NCBI GenBank assembly: GCA_963662175.1
Contig: OY759214.1
Location: 97,054,115-97,118,114 of the forward strand
Length of the DNA: 64,000 nucleotides
Direction: 5' to 3'
DNA from: Aradus depressus
Lineage: Eukaryota; Arthropoda; Insecta; Hemiptera; Aradidae
Shown here: one piece after another, positions 1-11,564 of the stretch
How positions within the stretch are numbered: the first letter of the stretch is position 1
Layout: every line of letters starts with the position of its first letter
Program-made: the position numbers and the translations under genes
Notes under the pieces: model-generated
The model's input: only the letters and a program-made list of their open reading frames with translations
The model's database searches: none
Told to the model about the DNA's origin: nothing

Positions 1-23
1 CCCCCCCCCCCCCCCCCCCCCCC
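1..23. repeat. Poly-C tract at window edge
   Basis: An uninterrupted run of C. It is one of about ten long C or G runs in the window (near 5127, 17527, 24450, 30287, 44754, 44955, 45156, 61675, 63440). Most others lie inside repeat family RepA, as probably does this one, because RepA sequence starts a few bases downstream. Confidence 0.9.
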
Positions 24-39
24 TCTTTGACAAGCTGAA

Positions 40-370
40 GTTAGACAGGTTATGCCCTCATTGCGTTTTGACTTTAAATATGAAATTTCATGTTGATACA
101 TTCAAGACATTGGCAGTTATTGGGGTTGATGAGTTGAGCCCATCTGATCTCTCCCCTTTCCTTCTGCCGATTCCGTTGAAAATTTATAACTATCGTCTGT
201 CTAGTGTTTTGAATTCACATATGAAATTTTGTGTCGATACATTCATTTTATCGGTAGTTATGTTTTGTGTTTACCCTCTCCCATTCGGTCGATTTTTCTG
301 AAAAACAATATATGTCGTCGTTAGAGGGTTCTGAATTCATATACATATAAGATTTCTTGGTCACAGACAC
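40..370 (+). repeat. RepA fragment, forward
   Basis: RepA is the dominant dispersed family here. Forward copies start with a small hairpin (GGTGAATCACC) and GTACTTCCCC. They run through about 140-bp internal monomers carrying ATGAAATTT, CGATACATTCATT, CGGCAGTTATT and CCGATTTGGCTGAAAATC. They end in CATAACTTCCCC and a TATACTTCGTATA hairpin. This copy has about two and a half monomers and no ends. Confidence 0.75.
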
Positions 371-374
371 CCAA

Positions 375-560
375 AAATATATTGCTACCATCTTCAACCA
401 CGACTTAACAAATACAGAGTCGTGGCTGAAGATTCTAGCACTCCCATATAATATATTATTTGTGAAATAGACAATATTTTTTAAAAAACATACGTTTTAT
501 TTATTTTTATCAAGTGTTTCACAATATCTCTGCAAAAATGTTAAATATCATTGAAGTTAT
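375..560 (+). repeat. Degenerate hammerhead-associated repeat end
   Basis: Contains an inverted repeat (CCACGACT / AGTCGTGG) followed by GGCTGAAGA and CACTCCCATATAA. It then has an AT-rich stretch ending in TTTCACAATATCTCTGCAA. The same downstream text occurs after the hammerhead-like palindrome near 46341-46440, so this looks like a decayed copy of that element. The stem II and GAAA part is lost here. Confidence 0.45.
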
Positions 561-589
561 ATGTTTATTGGAACTTTTATGTATCCAGC

Positions 590-1088
590 TACAAAATGTA
601 GATGTGCAGTTTTCAACGGAATTTCATTTTTCCTGACTTCTGATTTCAAAAATGAAAAAAATAATTTCTATCTGTAATTTTATATGTGAATACAGAACTC
701 TATAAAGATCAAACCTGTTGTTTTTTCAGCTAAATCGACCGAAAGGAAGGGGGGATTAAGGGGGACGTTTAACATAAAAGCTCTAATATCTGCTGATATA
801 TTAATGAATCGACACAAAATTTTATAAGTGTCACCAAAACCCCAAAAGGACATCTATTAATTTTCAGCGTTATCAGTCAAAGGGGAGGAAGAGATCAAAG
901 ATGAGCTCAAATCAAAAATTCCAATAACTGCGGATATAAGGGAAGAATGGACACATCATTCAGAAGCCACTATGTAAATCAAATGTTGAGTTTTAGCTCA
1001 AAAGGTCGATTGTTTTTGGACGGAGAGCGAACACTTAATGATTAATTCTTTCTGGTGAAGTACATAGCCGGTGATTCACCAACGAATT
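590..1088 (-). repeat. RepA copy, reverse
   Basis: Reverse-orientation RepA. It begins near TTTTCAACGGAATTTCAT, has three internal monomers, and ends with the terminal block GTACATAGCCGGTGATTCACC just before 1088. The outer TATACTTCGTATA end is missing. Confidence 0.75.
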
Positions 1089-1196
1089 TTTTTTCATGTC
1101 ATATAATTATTCAGAATTACATTTATATAAAACAATAAAAAGCAAATTATATTACCCGATTGAGTCACCCTGCATGCACTTGGCAATAGGACTTAC

Positions 1197-1431
1197 AGAG
1201 AAAAGTGAAGTATGAAGCAGAATGACAGATGAACTTGATGAAGGGTTTCCTGAGGGTCTGTCCAGGTTTGGAGTGAGGAGCAATGATGTACATGAGGGAG
1301 AAAATGGGAAACATGGACCCGATCCGGACGATCTGCAATGCCTGAAGGACCATGTTCTGTCGTCGAAACCCGGGGAGTCCTTCATACCAGATGGAAGCCA
1401 GCAGTTGCTGTACATTTGGGTGAGCCACAAA
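1197..1431 (-). CDS. Trpgamma: TRPC cation channel (TRP-gamma-like), pre-S1/S1 exon
   Basis: Most 3' visible exon of the channel gene. It translates from FVAHPNVQQLLASIWYEG through GLPGFRRQNM to RKPFIKFICHSASYFTFL: the linker before the membrane domain, then the first hydrophobic segment (IGSMFPIFSLMYIIAP) and the start of the next conserved region. The acceptor reads TTGTTTCAG before TTT, and the donor CTCT|GTAAGT leaves phase 1. The 235-bp length fits phase 0 in and phase 1 out. The exon joins in frame to the exon ending LRQKK. Later exons (pore, TRP box, C-terminus) lie left of the window. The family is clear from the conserved string; the paralogue (TRP-gamma rather than TRPL or TRP) is my best judgement. 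Confidence 0.93.
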
Positions 1432-1643
1432 CTGAAACAATATTTACAATTTATAAGTTGACAAATGAGGACATATTGTGGAAATTTGTAATAAATAAAT
1501 TGATCTATTCCACAAGAATTTTATATAATTAGATTTCCTGAAGAAATGATTCTAAGCTGGTAATTTTGATTTCTGCAGCAGTTTCCGAAAGTGCTATTTT
1601 GAAGAAATTGCTCTTTTAAAAAAAAACTTAAATTTATTAGTTA

Positions 1644-1955
1644 CTGCTTTAACTACGGAGTCATATCGCCTACTACCAGAGTGCTCTTTTGTCGCTCTGG
1701 TGGAAATAGAGTCTGACTCTACAGTGGGAGTCCTGAATTTTGCCTACCCAAGTTTATTCACCAAGGGTAGGGGTCTTTAACGAGTACCTGACATCGTACA
1801 GGCTCGAGACCATCACTTAACGTCTCATCCGCAGGACGGCATTCTCATGGTATCACACCTCCCAGATAAAAAACCAGAAGGTCTCAGCCGGATTTCGAGC
1901 CCGCGTTCTTGAGCTCAGTTGGCAAGCACGATACCTCTGAGCTACCAATGCTCTC
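1644..1955 (-). mobile_element. SINE1 copy (tRNA-derived)
   Basis: SINE1 layout: a tRNA-like head with Pol III A box (TAGCTCAGTGG) and B box (GGTTCGAAACC), then TAAAATAAACTTAAGCACGC, CCTTCGGATGGGACGTTAAG, GTACGATGTCAGGTACTCGT, AGAGTCGGGCTCATGTCCAC, and a tail GCCCGGGCATGAGTCA with CCTAA repeats. This minus-strand copy has the whole length with many substitutions, including a B box altered to GGCTCGAAATCC. Confidence 0.85.
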
Positions 1956-2106
1956 AATTTTAATTTATAATGACTGTACTTGGTCAAATGTCAAAAAAAA
2001 AGTTCTGGGATGCCAGTAAATTTTATAAATTTATAAATATTTAAATAATCCAATCCAAATGTCTTTTTATTCGGTTGACAGAATGAATATAATATAATTG
2101 AGAACA

Positions 2107-2426
2107 GAAGACACCGGTGGCTCAGTGGTATGCGTGCTTGCTTACTGAGCTTAAGATCGAGGGTTCGAAACACGGTCGAGGCTCTTAGTTTATTTTATCT
2201 GGAAGTAAAATAAACTAAAGCACGCCGTCCTTCGGATGGAACGTTAATGGAGGGTCTAGACCCTATACGACATCAGATACTCGTTAAAGATCCTTACCCT
2301 AGGTGAATAAAAATTTAGGGTGGGCAAAATTTAGGATTCTCATTATAGAGTCGGGCTCATGTCCACAAGAAAGCGTTCTGGTAGTAGGCGATATGACCTC
2401 GTACATAAAGCCCGGGCATGAGGCAC
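2107..2426 (+). mobile_element. SINE1 copy
   Basis: Nearly full-length plus-strand SINE1. The A box is TGGCTCAGTGG, the B box GGTTCGAAACA, followed by the shared body and the terminal GCCCGGGCATGAG. It is diverged in the middle (ACGTTAATGGAGGGTC). No clear target-site duplication is seen. Confidence 0.88.
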
Positions 2427-2739
2427 AATGACCAACTTCAAAAACTCTTCCATTAATATTAATAGAAATGATTATTTATACAATTCATTTATTTTTAGAA
2501 GAAAAATTTTTCTTATGGATCTGAGACAATTCAAAGTAGAAGTTTAAATCTTTCTTTTAAAAGTTCTTCTTGAAAGTAGAGCTCGTAAAATGGTAACAAT
2601 AAAACAAAGAAAGAGGAACAAATTTACGATCCCAAAGCGGCTAGTTAGCTGTGACGGGGTTCAAGTTATGTATGTCCGCATTAAATAGCGTAACCCACCA
2701 TTTCACGTAAAGCCGAACAAATACTGAAATAAATTAAAA

Positions 2740-2900
2740 TATACGTGATGTGTCCATTACAGAACTTTTTTATACCAACCACGAACGACAGATCTCTCTC
2801 TCCCCGTCCCTTCTCAAAATCATTTCATACTGGCATTACTGGGTATATGAAAGTAATGAGTTGGCCTCAATGGAATTTTTTTGTTTATCATAATTCTCAG
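2740..2900 (+). repeat. RepH partial copy
   Basis: RepH is a short hairpin family carrying CCATTACAGGACTTTCTTA, ACCAACCAC, TCTCAAAATCATTTC and TACTGGCATTACTGGGTAT. This copy has TCCATTACAGAAC at its left and CTTTCTTATACCC at its right; one arm is degraded. The complete copy is at 36571-36801. Confidence 0.6.
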
Positions 2901-2914
2901 ACTTTCTTATACCC

Positions 2915-2957
2915 AGTAGGCGATATGACCCTTATATAAGCCCGAGCATGAGTCACC
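2915..2957 (+). mobile_element. SINE1 3' tail fragment
   Basis: Only the last 40 or so bases of SINE1 (GTAGGCGATATGACC ... GCCCGAGCATGAGTCA) fused directly to the end of the RepH copy. Confidence 0.7.
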
Positions 2958-3049
2958 ATAACTAATAATAAAACAATAATTATAATTCGTTGCTACACGA
3001 TGCAATTTAAATATTACTTTGAAATATTAACTACGAAAATTTATTTTTT

Positions 3050-3395
3050 AATTTTTTGAAGCGCTATAACTTTAGTGTAATTGATCCTATCTCAAATTTC
3101 AGGACTTATATGCGATTAGTAATTTTATAAGGAAGAATATTGGTAAGAATCAATTTTTCAATAGGACTAACCATTTTCGGGTAAATCAAGAAAACGTCTA
3201 AAAATATGTGTTTCAAAACTACATTTCAGGATGGATTTCTGCATGTATCTCGAAAATCTGACAACCTGCGAAAAATCGTATTTCATATAAAATATGTACA
3301 TATATATAAAATATGTACGTATACACACACACGCACATACATCATCGCGAAAATGCTCAAAACGTACTCAGGGGAACTTGAAACGTGAAAATCCG
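3050..3395 (-). repeat. RepE copy
   Basis: RepE is a dispersed family of about 500 bp with the strings ACATCATCGCGAAAATG, GAGATAGGAT, AAAATTTCCAATCGCTAG and a segment matching CGAAAAATCGTATTTCATA. Other copies are near 18778, 22720, 35925, 41445 and 49800. This copy runs opposite to the 35925 copy and holds a small CACACACACG microsatellite. No coding capacity seen. Confidence 0.6.
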
Positions 3396-3495
3396 TTGAA
3401 AACTCATTGTTTTTTTTGGCCTTATGTAGGATGCATTAGCCTTGCCTATATAACGGTGTTGAAATGGCTTAGCTTACCATGAAATGACTTAATAC

Positions 3496-3666
3496 CTTTT
3501 TCTGTCGGAGTTTGATGGCAAGTTTGAGTCGGTTCAAATGCATCCTCTCTCCGTGTTCAAAGGCAGGTCCCGTGGGATCATGGTTGAGAAGAACTTCCAA
3601 TTCGTAGGAGCTTCTCGTGTGGTCGAGGAGAGCTGTGGCGAAGTCCTGGCACTGCTTTCGAAGTTC
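3496..3666 (-). CDS. Trpgamma: TRPC cation channel, linker exon
   Basis: A 171-bp exon encoding 57 residues, from ELRKQCQDFATALLDHTR through LNHDPTGPAFEHGERMHLNR to LAIKLRQKK. This is the highly conserved cytoplasmic linker between the TRP_2 region and the first membrane segment of insect TRPC channels. The acceptor is GATTGCAG|GAA and the donor AAAAAG|GTATTA; both phases are 0. An open frame runs on past the donor, but the protein match stops exactly at it. Confidence 0.95.
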
Positions 3667-3706
3667 CTGCAATCATATGATTCTGCGTTCGTTATATAAT
3701 TATATA

Positions 3707-4262
3707 GAGGGCACCGGTAGCTCAGTGGTATGCATGCTTGCCTTCTGAGCTCAAGGTCGTGGGTTCGAAATCCGTCCGAAGCCCTTAGTTTATTATATCG
3801 CACCCTTTTTTCAAAAGTGACACAAATCAAAAATTCGGGTTTTTTAGTTAAGACTGCCATTCGACTTGGTTTTTAAGTTTATACCAATAACCTAAAGCGC
3901 CAGATAATGCACTGAAAATTCAGCCGCTAGGTAACAGTTGTGCCGTTTTTTATGTTTGCACTCATTATTAGTCTTTGTTAGGCAACAAAAGGACCACAAC
4001 TCAAAAAACCGAGATTTATTGTTGAAAACTTGGAAAATCTGCAGGACTACAATCTATCGTAAATTATACGCAAAGTTTTGCTTGGTGACGTCACTAGATC
4101 AACTAAAATTTACCTAACCTAGCTGGAAGCTGTTTTTCGCATTTCCTGAAAAACTGAGTTTTTTGAGTTGTGGCACTTTTGAAGCAAGGGTGCGATATCT
4201 AGGAGGTAAAATAAACTTGAGCACGCCGTCCTTCGGATGGGACATTAAGCGATGGTCCCTAA
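3707..4262 (+). mobile_element. SINE1 copy split by a MITE
   Basis: The tRNA head and first body bases lie at 3707-3798 (B box GGTTCGAAATC). The body resumes at 4195 with ATATCTAGGAGGTAAAATAA and stops after ATGGTCCC at 4262. The gap is exactly filled by the element at 3799-4194. The 3' half of the SINE is missing. Confidence 0.88.
3799..4194. mobile_element. MITE with 35-bp inverted repeats, nested in SINE1
   Basis: A 396-bp element with terminal inverted repeats: left CGCACCCTTTTTTCAAAAGT then GACACAAATC; right, read inverted, CGCACCCTTGCTTCAAAAGT then GCCACAACTC. Direct ATAT copies flank it at 3795-3798 and 4195-4198 and interrupt a SINE. There is no transposase ORF. A second member is at 5110-5332. 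The superfamily is not clear; because ATAT is palindromic, the true duplication could be TA, TAT or ATAT. Confidence 0.85.
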
Positions 4263-4384
4263 AAAGTCTAGTGCCGAGCAAATGCAAGAGCTACGGCAAG
4301 ATCGAAAAGAAAATGAAAAATTATTTTATCCCGACGTGTTCAGGGAAAATCTATGGCGTGGACCTTGACTACGCCTTAATGTTT

Positions 4385-4497
4385 TTTATTTTTGGAACCA
4401 AGAGGTCAGAAAACATGAAATTCCGTTGATTATTCGGCATCGACTTTCTGCACTATTACATAACTTTCTCTATACCTCATATAGCTAAGAAAGTAAA
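4385..4497 (+). repeat. RepA forward 3' end
   Basis: Ends with GGTCAGAAAACATGAAATTC and a diverged CATAACTTTCTCTATACCTC hairpin end, then AAGAAAGTAA. The rest of the element is absent. Confidence 0.65.
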
Positions 4498-4784
4498 AAG
4501 TATTCTTCAGCTACAGAGCTAATGTCTCATCATATCTGAACAATTTGCCTAATTTGACTAAGTACAAAGATTATACTCAGAAATATAATATCAATTTTAT
4601 TTCCATAACAAAAACGGTAGATGATAGTTTAATGTCGGTTGTTAATTTGCCTACTAAAGAGTTACCTAGTTGTTTAGTAGTTAGTGTCTATAGCCTGAGG
4701 TTACTAAAGTTTCTTCACCAATCTGCTTAAGTGCAGTTTATTTAGACGAATAAGCTTAATTCAGTTATTACTACAATGAGTAGT

Positions 4785-5075
4785 TCACAAAATCGGTCAA
4801 AGAGAAGGAGGGGAATAGGATGTCTAACACAAATATACCCCTTAAGGACGACACCTATTAATTTTCGGCGAGATTGGGCAAATAGTTGGAGGGAATCAGA
4901 GAAGCGGGGCTCAACTTAATAACTTCCAATGGAATGAATAAATCGAGACAACATTTAGTATGAGGATTCAGAAGAGTTGCGTTTAGACCAAAATGGTTGA
5001 TTGATCTTGGAGGGAGAGCAAACACTTAGTTGTTTAGTTCGTGATGGGGAAGTACACTGTTGGTGATTCAACGTC
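4785..5075 (-). repeat. RepA copy, reverse, 5'-truncated
   Basis: Reverse monomers (AAATCGGTCAAAGAG, CGACACCTATTAATTTTCG) followed by the terminal block GGGGAAGTACACTGTTGGTG at about 5047-5066. Confidence 0.65.
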
Positions 5076-5109
5076 TTTTTTAATTTTGGAATCAGAGGTT
5101 CGAACATAT

Positions 5110-5332
5110 CGCTGACCCGCAAGAAAGGGGGGGGGGGGGGGGGGGGGAATATAATAAGTTCTCCCTATCACCTCTTCGTCATCATTCTTAAGGAATTTAT
5201 CCTTACGTTCGTGCATTTAGAGTTGTATTTGGATCAAAATGGAATAGTTTTACAAAAAAAGGCAAATGTTCTTTTGCCTCTCCTGTAAAATTTAGTTCTT
5301 CCGAGTTGTGTCACTTTTCTTGCGGGTCAGCG
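5110..5332. mobile_element. Second MITE of the ATAT-flanked family
   Basis: A 223-bp element with terminal inverted repeats: left CGCTGACCCGCAAGAAA; right, read inverted, CGCTGACCCGCAAGAAAAGT then GACACAACTC. It is flanked by ATAT at 5106-5109 and 5333-5336, as in the 3799-4194 element, and shares the inner AAAAGTGACACAA string with it. The left arm is interrupted by a run of about 21 G. No ORF of its own. Confidence 0.85.
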
Positions 5333-5349
5333 ATATATGTAACGGGTGA

Positions 5350-5420
5350 AAACTGAATATGGAATTTCCGGCCAATTACACAACTTCCCCCATACTTCGT
5401 ATAGCTGGGGTAGTACAAAG
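5350..5420 (+). repeat. RepA forward 3' end
   Basis: Has GTGAAAACTGAATATGG and then the typical end CCCCCATACTTCGTATAGCT with GGGGTAGTA. Confidence 0.65.
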
Positions 5421-5611
5421 AAACCAACCCTTACCGATCTTCAACATTCAAAATTATTAAAGAAGAAAAACTTTTCTGTTTGTACTTGAAGACAAATTTG
5501 GAAAGAGGAAAGTTTCTTTATGTACATTACCCAAGACAGAATATAAGAGTTGTGGACTCTACCCCAACCTCTTTAAATATTTCCAAAGTATATATATTTT
5601 TATTTACTTTT

Positions 5612-6565
5612 CCAGCTGTACGAAGCATTAGGGAAGTTATATAATCGGTCTAAAATTCGATGCGGAGTTTTCAACGGAATTTCATGTTTTCCGACCTCCT
5701 GATTCCAAATAAGAAAAAAAAATTATATTACACACGTCTGTGAACACGATAACTCTCGATAGAATAAATGTATCAACACGAAATTTTATATGTGAATCCA
5801 GAACCTTCTAGAGACGACACCTATTGATTTTCAGCCAAATCGACTATAGGGAAGAGGAGGATTAGGGGGGAGGCTTAGCACAAAAACTCTCATAACTGTC
5901 GTTATAATGAATATTGACACAAAATTTCATACGAAAATTCAAAACTAAGAACACATAGACATTTTCAGCAAAATCTGCTAATTTTGAGTCGATACATTCA
6001 TTACATCGGCAGTTAACATGGTATTTGAGTCGAGTCCCCCTTCTCTGCCCACCCTTCAATCGATTTCGAGGACAATTAATAGGAACCATCTTAATGAGGG
6101 TAATTTAAATATGAAATTTTCATATCGATACGTCGGAAGTTATTAGGATTTTTGATTTGAGCCCCCATCTGATCCCCCATTCTCTCGGCCGATTCCGCTG
6201 AAAATTAATAGGTGTCGGTGGTGTAAGGCGTCGAATTTACGTATGAAGTTGTGTGTCAATAAATTTATTGCAACGTCAGTTATTAGAGATATCGCCATAC
6301 TTTCTCCATACATAATGAACGCTATTTAACACATCTTTTGACGTGACTTCTAGATTGGACCTATAATGGCAGCCTCCGCCCTTATCAGCCCTTTCCTTTG
6401 GCCGATTTGGCTGAAAATCAATAATTGATGTCCTTAGTGGTTTTTCGATACACATATAAAATTTCGTGTTGAAACATCAATTCATGACTCAGGAGGTTGG
6501 AAAACATGAAATTCCGTTGACAATTTCGCATTTCCCCCATACTGCGAATAGCTGGAGAAGTAAAA
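5612..6565. repeat. RepA inverted pair (head-to-head)
   Basis: The left half (5612-5985) is in reverse orientation from TACGAAGCATTAGGGAAGTT. At about 5985 the sequence turns and the right half (to 6565) is forward, ending CCCCCATACTGCGAATAGCT and GGAGAAGTA. The pair forms a large imperfect palindrome of about 950 bp. Part of the right half is replaced by other sequence near 6285-6360. Confidence 0.7.
6285..6335. repeat. About 46-bp direct repeat, copy 1
   Basis: Identical to bases starting near 6954 (GATATCGCCATACTTTCTCC then ATACATAATGAACGC and TATTTAACACAT). A second shared block, CTAGATTGGACCTATAA, follows here at about 6351 and recurs at about 6648, suggesting a local duplication of several hundred bases later rearranged. 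Confidence 0.75.
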
Positions 6566-6953
6566 TATGAAATGATTACTTAAGTGGGGGGGGAAGCCGA
6601 CCTAGAGTGCCGACCTAGAGAGCCTTGATATGTTTGTCAAGTGTCCTCTAGATTGGACCTATAAGGCATCCCCCTCAAGGTCTGAGATGTGACGGCGGCT
6701 GGAGACCATTGTTTTTTCATGAGCCTTCCACGAACCTGACTGCCTCCGACTGTTTATTGACGACCCTATTAAACCTTCACAATTCGGGTCTACCCTTCGT
6801 TCGACCTCCCAACTTCCAAGTTCCACGTCTCTCCAGTGGTAACTACAGAGTTCAATCAATAAAACCTTTCTTTTAACCCGTGGAAAACAAACTTTGTGTT
6901 CACTTCAGACCTACCTACAATCGAATCGTTATTCAGGGAAAAACGGTTATTGG

Positions 6954-7000
6954 ATATCGCCATACTTTCTCCATACATAATGAACGCTATTTAACACATT
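6954..7000. repeat. About 46-bp direct repeat, copy 2
   Basis: Second copy of the 6285-6335 block, about 667 bp downstream and lying just before the SINE1 insertion at 7037. The 6600-6950 stretch between has no recognisable gene; it repeats the short string GCCGACCTAGAG. Confidence 0.75.
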
Positions 7001-7036
7001 ATTATTTTTTCATATTCAATTTCTATATTGACCATA

Positions 7037-7383
7037 AGAGGGCGCCGGTAGCTCAGTGGTATGCGTGCTTGTCTTCTGAGCTCAAGGTCGTGGGTTCGAA
7101 ACCCGACCAAGGCCCTTAGTTTATTTTATCTGGGAGGTAAAATAAATTTAAGCACGCCGTCCTTCGGATGAGACGTTAAGTGATGGTCCCGAGCCTGTAC
7201 GATGTCAGGTACTCGTTAAAGACCCCTGTCCTAGGTGAATAAAACTTTACGGTAGGCAACATTTAGGACTCGCACAGTAGAGTCGGGCTCATGTCCACCA
7301 GAGTGACGAAAGAGCGCTCTGGTAGTAGGCGATATGACCTTGTAGTTAAAGCCCGGGCGTGAGTCATTAAACCTAACCCAATA
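7037..7383 (+). mobile_element. Full-length SINE1 with target duplication
   Basis: One of the best-preserved copies: a GGCGCCGGTAGCTCAGTGGT head, the B box GGGTTCGAAACCC, the full body, and the tail GAGTCATTAAACCTAACCCA. TGACCATA occurs just before (7029-7036) and just after (7384-7391), a likely short target-site duplication that may be longer with mismatches. Confidence 0.92.
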
Positions 7384-7391
7384 TGACCATA

Positions 7392-7991
7392 TGATTGAAA
7401 AACATAATAATAATAGTAATCCTCGAATCATTGTAAACACTGTATGGATTATGAGACATGTCATTTACTTTTACCTTCTTTTTCACTAAAACCATAATAT
7501 TGCTACACAAGTATAAGGGTCATGTAATATAATGTCTTATCGTTTGAAAGCTTATTAAATGCACAAGTTTTATAAATAAAAGTTAAGATATACAATAAGA
7601 TCATTTTTTTGAAAAAATGTGAGCTACAGTTTGCCAAAGAATTTCCGAATTACAGTCTATCGGTTTATGCTGCCTATAAACTGTCAAATTCTTGTAATTG
7701 TAATAATAAAGTGAACTTAGTTTAAAGGTAATTTACCGCTCTTTATGAAGGTATAATTAACTTTGTGTTAGCTCTTATAATTAAGGAGGAATAAGACATT
7801 TTTACAAAAAAATAGTGCTAAGTACAAACATTGGAAGATGTTGAATATTTCTGAAACGGTTCCGAAAAGGACCTATGTTTATGGGAAATTTTTTGTTCAA
7901 AATTAAATTTCCTTTTATTATTATCCCATATAATAATGTATAATAATAATGAAGTATACATAAAAATATAGTATGCACGTATGCGTGTTTG
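7392..7991. other. AT-rich intronic stretch, nothing recognised
   Basis: About 600 bp of simple AT-rich sequence with no ORF of note, no inverted repeat and no match to the repeat families described here. Confidence 0.5.
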
Positions 7992-8231
7992 CCTTGGTTT
8001 TTTATCTGGGAGGTTAAAAAAAACCTTCAGCACGTCGTCCTTCAGATAGGACGTTAAGCGATGGTCCCGAGCCTGTGCGATCTCAGGAACGCGTAAAGAA
8101 ACACTACACTAGATGAATAAAGTTATGTAGGCAACATTTTGTATTCCCAGAGTCGGGCTCATGTCCACCAGAGCGACCAAAGAGCGCTCTGGAAGTAGGA
8201 GATATAACCTCGTAGTTGAAACCCGGGACTA
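7992..8231 (+). mobile_element. SINE1, head-truncated
   Basis: Body and tail only: TTATCTGGGAGG, a diverged CGTCGTCCTTCAGATAGGAC, AGAGTCGGGCTCATGTCCAC and GAAACCCGGGAC. The tRNA-like head with A and B boxes is missing. Confidence 0.85.
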
Positions 8232-8279
8232 TAAGAAATAACTAATTAACTAACTATATACATAAAAAAGTAAATATAT

Positions 8280-8792
8280 AATATATATCGATACATTCAT
8301 TCTATCGGAAGTTATCGTGTTCAGATGCACTCATGCGCATAGACATTTTTTTTTTCAGGTTTGGAATCAGGGGGTCAGAAAACAGAAAATTACGTTAAAA
8401 ACAGGATCGTATTTCTGATCGATAACATAACGTCTCCTATACTTCATATAATTGGGGAATTAAAAAGAAATGTCTGTGTACGATTCAAAACACAATAAAT
8501 CCCGATAGAATTAAATGTTTTTAAGGAAATTTGTATCCAAAACCCCAAAAGGACGACAATTATTGATTTTCAGCCAAATCGGAGGGACCCAATACAAAAA
8601 CCCAAATAACTGCCGAAGTAATGAACGTATCAATATGAAATTTAGTATGAGGACTCAGAAGTCACTGAGAAAGATATTTATTTATTTATTTTCCAACCAC
8701 ATCGCCATATTGATTGCAGAGGGAGAGCTAAAACTTATTTTATTAATTCTCGCAGGTGTTGTAAATTACTGGGGGTTCACTGACGTATTTTT
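8280..8792. repeat. RepA inverted pair
   Basis: The forward segment to about 8470 (CGATACATTCATTCTATCGG, then CTCCTATACTTCATATAATT) abuts a reverse segment (8470-8792) with CCCCAAAAGGACGAC and the end CAGGTGTTGTAAATTACTGG. A 103-residue open frame at 8515-8826 is only repeat sequence. Confidence 0.65.
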
Positions 8793-9064
8793 ATTTTTTT
8801 GCTTAATTTCGGTTTCAACCCCTTAAGAAGAACAGAAGAGAAATGCCATTGTGACAGAAAGTAAGGCAGCCCATCTGCAAAACAAAGCTGGGTTATAAAT
8901 GACACCAGGTTTTGCCAGTTAAGTTTCACAATAAGTTACGACTTGAATTAAGGAATGGAAGAGGTGAAGCTTTTAAGTGTTTGACTACAATTTTCAAGTC
9001 TTTCCAAAGAATTTATTCATGAAACATCGACTTGAGCTTTTAAAAAGTAATGCAAGACGTAGAA

Positions 9065-9545
9065 ATATTTAAAAAAAAAAATTATTTTTATTTATTTATT
9101 CTATAATCTGTGCAAAAAAATAACAATAAGCGAAAGTGATGACTATAAGAAGACATGATAAAATAATAAGTAATATAAAATAGAAGCAAACATATGCAAA
9201 AATAAATAAATGGAATCTCTATTAAATCAATGGTGGAACATGAATCAACAGAAAGCATAAGATAAAAGATAAACAAATAAATAAAATAAATACATTAAAA
9301 TAATAAAAAAAAATATATAAGAAACTGGACGAGGACAGCACGAGTAGGACTGCCGCACACTGTCATCAACCAGTCTCCAACTAGTGGAGAGGGGAGGGGC
9401 GGGAGACCAGCGCTGACCCTCCCACCACACTGCCCAACCATCCACTGTCCAGCAGTGGAGGAAGACCAGGAGGCATGAGAGGAGAATCCGGTCATTACCA
9501 GCACTCTCTTAGAAAAATAAATAAGTTTTAAAATTAAACAAGTTA
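9065..9545 (-). mobile_element. 3' end of a non-LTR retrotransposon
   Basis: Read on the minus strand, a GC-richer block with CTCCACTGCTGGACAGTGGA and TGCTGTCCTCGTCCAGTTTC is followed by an AT-rich 3' UTR ending in an ATAAATAAATAAAAA-type tail. A related minus-strand block lies at 18228-18740. The CTGTCCTCGTCCAG segment is also the core of the tandem array at 9.96-11.1 kb. No reverse transcriptase motif remains. Confidence 0.5.
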
Positions 9546-9547
9546 AT

Positions 9548-11563
<2,016 letters not shown>

Positions 11564-11564
11564 T

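Noticed and set aside
1152..1430. Overlapping 92-codon frame on the minus strand and 79-codon frame on the plus strand over the channel exon
   Set aside because: Both are shadows of the TRPC reading frame, which alone matches the family.
7037..7110. tRNA gene in the SINE1 head
   Set aside because: A and B boxes are present, but acceptor-stem pairing and a clear anticodon arm are lacking, and the same head is repeated many times with a common body.
8515..8826. 103-codon open frame
   Set aside because: Made of RepA monomer sequence that is broken by stops in every other copy.
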